From contig NW_005178985.1 in the NCBI RefSeq assembly GCF_000350225.1, positions 180,691 through 244,690 of the forward strand: a stretch of 64,000 nucleotides of DNA. Reading direction: 5' to 3'. The stretch is from Chondrus crispus. Its lineage: Eukaryota; Rhodophyta; Florideophyceae; Gigartinales; Gigartinaceae. This document shows, piece by piece, positions 60,580 to 64,000 of the stretch (positions are counted from its first letter, which is position 1; the number at the start of each line of letters is the position of its first letter). The translations under genes and the position numbers were made by a program. The notes under the pieces were generated by a model. The model was not told the origin of the DNA, ran no database searches, and saw only the letters and a list, made by a program, of their open reading frames with translations.

Positions 60580-63500
60580 GGAGAGGCAGTCTACTTTACC
60601 GTCGTAGTTTGAAGTCCAAAGAAAACAAATCACGCTACGAGACTGTCCTCAAGAAAAAACGGTCCCGGTACAAAATCTCGCGTAGGTCAAGGACAGCCCA
60701 TGACATACGAAGAAACCGGCGTCTCAGAAAATCCTCCAACGATGCAATGACCAATTCTGTGTTAAACTCTCCCCGAGGTCTTTCACAGATGAGAATCAAT
60801 TTGGATGAACGCAGGAAAGACTGGCAGGGAGCTTGCATCGACACTGGAGCACAACGCACTGTAATCGGACAACTGCAAGCCAAAGCATACTGCAGATTTG
60901 TTGGGAGTAAGTTCAAACTAAAAGCGAACTTCAACCAGTACAGATTTGGTGTTGATGTGCAGAAGTCAATCGGATCAATCTCAATTCGATTACCGTTTCT
61001 CAAGAACGGATTTGTGCCAATTGAGGTTGACGTAGTTAGAGCGAATGTACCTTTTCTTTTGGGATTGGATTTGCTCGATAAACTTCAACTATACCTGGAT
61101 ACGACAAGAAATGTACTAATCAGTTCTCCGGGAAACATTTCTGTCCCAGTCGTAAGGAAGTTTGGACATGTCTACCTGGAATGGAAACGGGAAGATGCAG
61201 TACTATTCTCAAGAAGTGAACTGGTCAAACTTCATAGAGGTTTTCGACACCCAACGGATACGAAACTTCTGAATCTCATCAGAAAAGCTCGGCCGCACGA
61301 GGCCACCGAGGCCACCACAAAAGTCTTGAAAGAGATCTCTAAGTCATGCAATACCTGTCAAAGGCTTGGATCACAACCAATTAGCTTCAAGACCACGTTA
61401 CCCACACTGCAAGACGTTAAGTTTGGTGAAGAAATATCAATGGATCTGATGTTCATCGAGGGAAAAGCAATTCTGCATATTGTCGACACTGCAACTCGTT
61501 TCAACTCGGCCATATTTTTAGACTCTCAGGGTCAGAATTACGGACAATCAGTCAACGGAATATGGCTTGCTTTCCTTGAAGCGTGGTGCACTCTCTATAC
61601 AGGATTCCCTAACCGCGTCAGAACTGATGCGGGATCCGTTTTCACTTCGCCTAGGTGGAAGGAAATGGCCGAAAGCGTTGGGATAGAACTTCGAATTTCA
61701 GGAGTCGAAGCTCACAACTCATTAGGCATTGGAGAAAGACTACACGCACCCCTCCGAAGAATTTATCGAAGGATAATATTCGACTTTCCTCAAATTGACC
61801 GCAACATTGCATTGAAACTGTCAATCAAAGCCATGAACGATACCAACGGAGATAACGGACTGGTTCCCTCACTAGTTGTATTCGGGATAATACCAAGATT
61901 CCCAATCATTAGCTCAGAAATACCCGCTCAGAAAGAAAGGATGCTTGCACTTTCAAAGGCACAAATGGAAATGAATGCTGTAGTGGCAGAGAGACGCATT
62001 CTTGCTGCCCTTACTAGAAGAATCCCAACCGCAACCGATTTCGTATTTGAATTAGGTCAAGAAGTACTTGTGCATCAAGAAAGAAGTAAAGAATGGATTG
62101 GACCTGCTATCATCACAGGTATAAGAGACAAAATAGTCGATGTTAAGAGCAACGACGGGCAATGGCATAAGACCATGAACATGCAACAAGTTAAGCCTTA
62201 TGTTCGAGAAGACTCTGAACCAACAGACATGCTCTCACGGGACGAGTTCCTTTCTACAATGTTGAAACCGTTTAAATCAGTAAACAGACCAAAGCCCTCT
62301 AATTTTGATGTAGAACTCACTGAAGTGATCAAACCTGGTGACCCTACATCGACCGATGAAAGATTTAGAGCCGCAAAGAAGAAGGAGCTGAGAGGTTTGA
62401 TTGAAAAAGGAACTTGGAAGCTTGTCTGCAAGTCGGAAGTACCTAAGAACGCAAATATTCTCGGTGGTAGATTTGTACTAGCAATAAAAGATGAAGGTAC
62501 TAAAGACGAAGTATGGAAAGCCCGTTTTGTAGTTCAAGGATACAGGGATAAGCTAAAAACGTCTCTTGTACATGATACTGCCACACCAAGGCAACACTCC
62601 ACACGAATTTTGATCGGATTGGCCGCAATATGCGGATTCCGACTATTTTCAACAGATGTGACTCAAGCATACCTTCAAAGCGCAGAAAAACTTATGAGGG
62701 ATGTATACATCAAACCAACTGGAGAATTAGAACTGAACCAGGACAAGTTGCTGAAGTTGTTAAAACCTTTGTACGGTCTTGCCGACAGTGGTGATTACTG
62801 GGTCCGTACCATCAGCAATCATATAAAAGAGGACTTGAACATGACCGGAACAACCGGTGATGGAGCATTTTTCTTTAAATGCATACGGGACAAGCTTGAT
62901 GGCATGTGCATTACCTACGTGGACGATGCCCTCCAAGCAGGTACCAAGGAGTATTCAGATCTCGCTCACAAGACAGAAGAGAAGTTCAAGTGTAAGGGAA
63001 GAGCTTACGATAAGTTTAGTTTTGTCGGAGTACAAGTTGAGAAAAAGGATTCTGAATACATGATCCACTAAACGTCGTACATCCGAAAGATAGAGAGGCT
63101 GCCGAACACAGCCACGTACAAGTCTTATCGATCATTAAGAGCCAAATTAGCCTGGATTACCTACACTAGACCAGACATTAGTTTCTCTATTGCTCAAGCC
63201 GCCCAGGTTACCGAATCACAGTATGCTACGGATCCAAAAATTCAAATCCGATACATTAACCGCACCATTAGACGACTCAAGAAAGAGCCATACCTACCAC
63301 TGAGGTATCCCAAACTTGACGATAACAAGTTACACATAAGAGTTTATTCAGATGCTTCGTATGCAAACAACTCTGACGGCTCTTCGCAGCTTGGATACAT
63401 CATATTTCTATGTGATAGCAGCAACCTTTGCCAACCACTCTATTGGTCGTCTCATAAGGCTAAACGAGTGTCAAGATAAGTTTTAGGCAGCGAAACTATG

Positions 63501-63863
63501 GCCTTTGCTGATTCCTTTGATATGGCCTTCATGCTCAGACATGACATACAGAAGATGATGAACATAAAAATACCGATCCTAATGTTTACGGATAGTCTCT
63601 CACTATTTGATGTTATCACAAAGGCATCTACAACGGTTGAAAAAAGACTAATGATTGACCTCGAGGTAGTCAAAAAGGCGTACCAACAAAATGAGATGGA
63701 ACAGATCGGATTCATTCGATCTGAACACAATCTAGCTGACTGCTTGACAAAGGCCAATGGTAACGATGCCCTCGTCAAAACGTTGAAATATGCAAAAATC
63801 AATCATCCCGTGGATCAATGGATTGACAGAAGCCACACTGAGGATATGTCACGTCACAAGTAG
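60564..63863 (+). pseudogene. Copia pol (PR, IN, RT, RNase H) with two in-frame stops
   Basis: No ATG start; reached from gag by a -1 shift. Protease DTGAQRTVIG. Integrase zinc site (HRGFRHP...CNTCQ), catalytic D in DLMFIEG, D in RTDAGSVF, E in SLGIGERLH. RT: VWKARFVVQGYRDK, FSTDVTQAYLQS, LKPLYGLADSGDYW, YVDDALQ. A TAA at 63,069-63,071 cuts the frame after the RT core, another TAA is at 63,477-63,479, and RNase H motifs continue in the same frame (VYSDASYANN, MAFADSF, FTDSLSLFD, HNLADCLTK). Apart from these two stops it is undamaged, so the decay is recent. Confidence 0.88.
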
Positions 63864-64000
63864 AGGGAGTGTGGAAATTATCAGCTGACGGTGACTGTTA
63901 CTGTCCGCCAAGTGCATCCGAATCGTTGAAAAAGGTGCATTAAATATGGACAGAATTTAATTGACCTCATCTGTCAACCTACAGTGCATCTCTCAAACAA
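63859..64000 (+). repeat. Polypurine tract and start of the copia 3' LTR
   Basis: AGTAGAGGGAG (63,859-63,869), then TGTGGAAATTATCAGC from 63,870. TGTGGAAATTATC is a common copia LTR start. The window ends before the LTR does. Confidence 0.7.

Larger units (their letters stand above)
58993..64000 (+). mobile_element. Ty1/copia retrotransposon, 3' end outside the window
   Basis: Gag and pol in copia order on +, a polypurine tract and the first ~130 bp of a 3' LTR at the window edge. I could not find the 5' LTR, so the left border is set at the gag ATG. It may start further left if the zinc-finger ORF belongs to it. Confidence 0.85.

Overview
The window looks like nuclear DNA of a photosynthetic eukaryote, and I favour a florideophyte red alga of the Chondrus type. 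The host genes are short on introns and packed in small islands. They include a cohesin SMC3, a mitochondrial m-AAA protease with a presequence, and a relative of the plant/algal photosystem protein HHL1. The rest is a dense stack of LTR retrotransposons. The organism call is an inference; no database search was possible, and all family calls come from motifs I could read.

Layout. 1-8.4 kb is a clean gene island on the + strand: a 5'-partial coiled-coil protein, SMC3 and the AFG3/FtsH-type protease. 9.1-11.5 kb (-) holds an unrecognised multi-pass membrane protein split between two overlapping frames. 11.5-17.6 kb is repeat-rich: a perfect 24-bp hairpin, a candidate TIR element, an 86-bp tandem repeat, a solo LTR with a 5-bp target duplication, and an array of short palindromes carrying a 1,270-bp DNA transposon. 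17.6-22.5 kb mixes broken genes (alpha/beta hydrolase, JmjC demethylase, RAD51 paralogue, XMAP215/TOG C-terminus) with one intact gene (HHL1-like). 22.4-26.3 kb is mostly repeats and AT-rich sequence without a recognisable gene.

From 26.3 to 57.9 kb there is one nested structure, and most of its layers can be proved by target-site duplications (TSDs). A minus-strand non-LTR-type reverse transcriptase gene (RT, then a CCHC-like plus PD-(D/E)XK endonuclease C-terminus) is the outer layer. A Ty1/copia element (26,580-30,500, TSD AAATG) sits near its 3' end. A 23-kb LTR element (31,656-54,746, TSD GTGCC) sits inside its ORF. That element contains a solo LTR (35,710-36,406, TSD GAACG) and a young Ty3/gypsy chromovirus on the - strand (38,609-52,129, TSD CCATG). 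The chromovirus in turn carries a solo LTR (40,580-41,171, TSD GTGTT) inside a large antisense accessory ORF. Reading frames resume exactly when the 23-kb element or the inner solo LTR, plus one TSD copy each, is removed on paper.

The 23-kb element is the oddest part. It has almost no pol left (only an integrase C-terminus with a chromodomain). It carries a captured, internally deleted fragment of biosynthetic threonine dehydratase, a 17-unit array of ~55-bp hairpins, and more than a dozen scattered perfect hairpins with different stems but nearly always the same CCGA or CCGT loop.

57.9-64 kb (+) holds a two-zinc-finger ORF whose ATG appears to be created by splicing of a 67-nt intron, followed by a second copia-type element (gag, pol with two in-frame stops, and the start of its 3' LTR at the window edge). 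A 292-bp assembly gap lies at 56,836-57,127.
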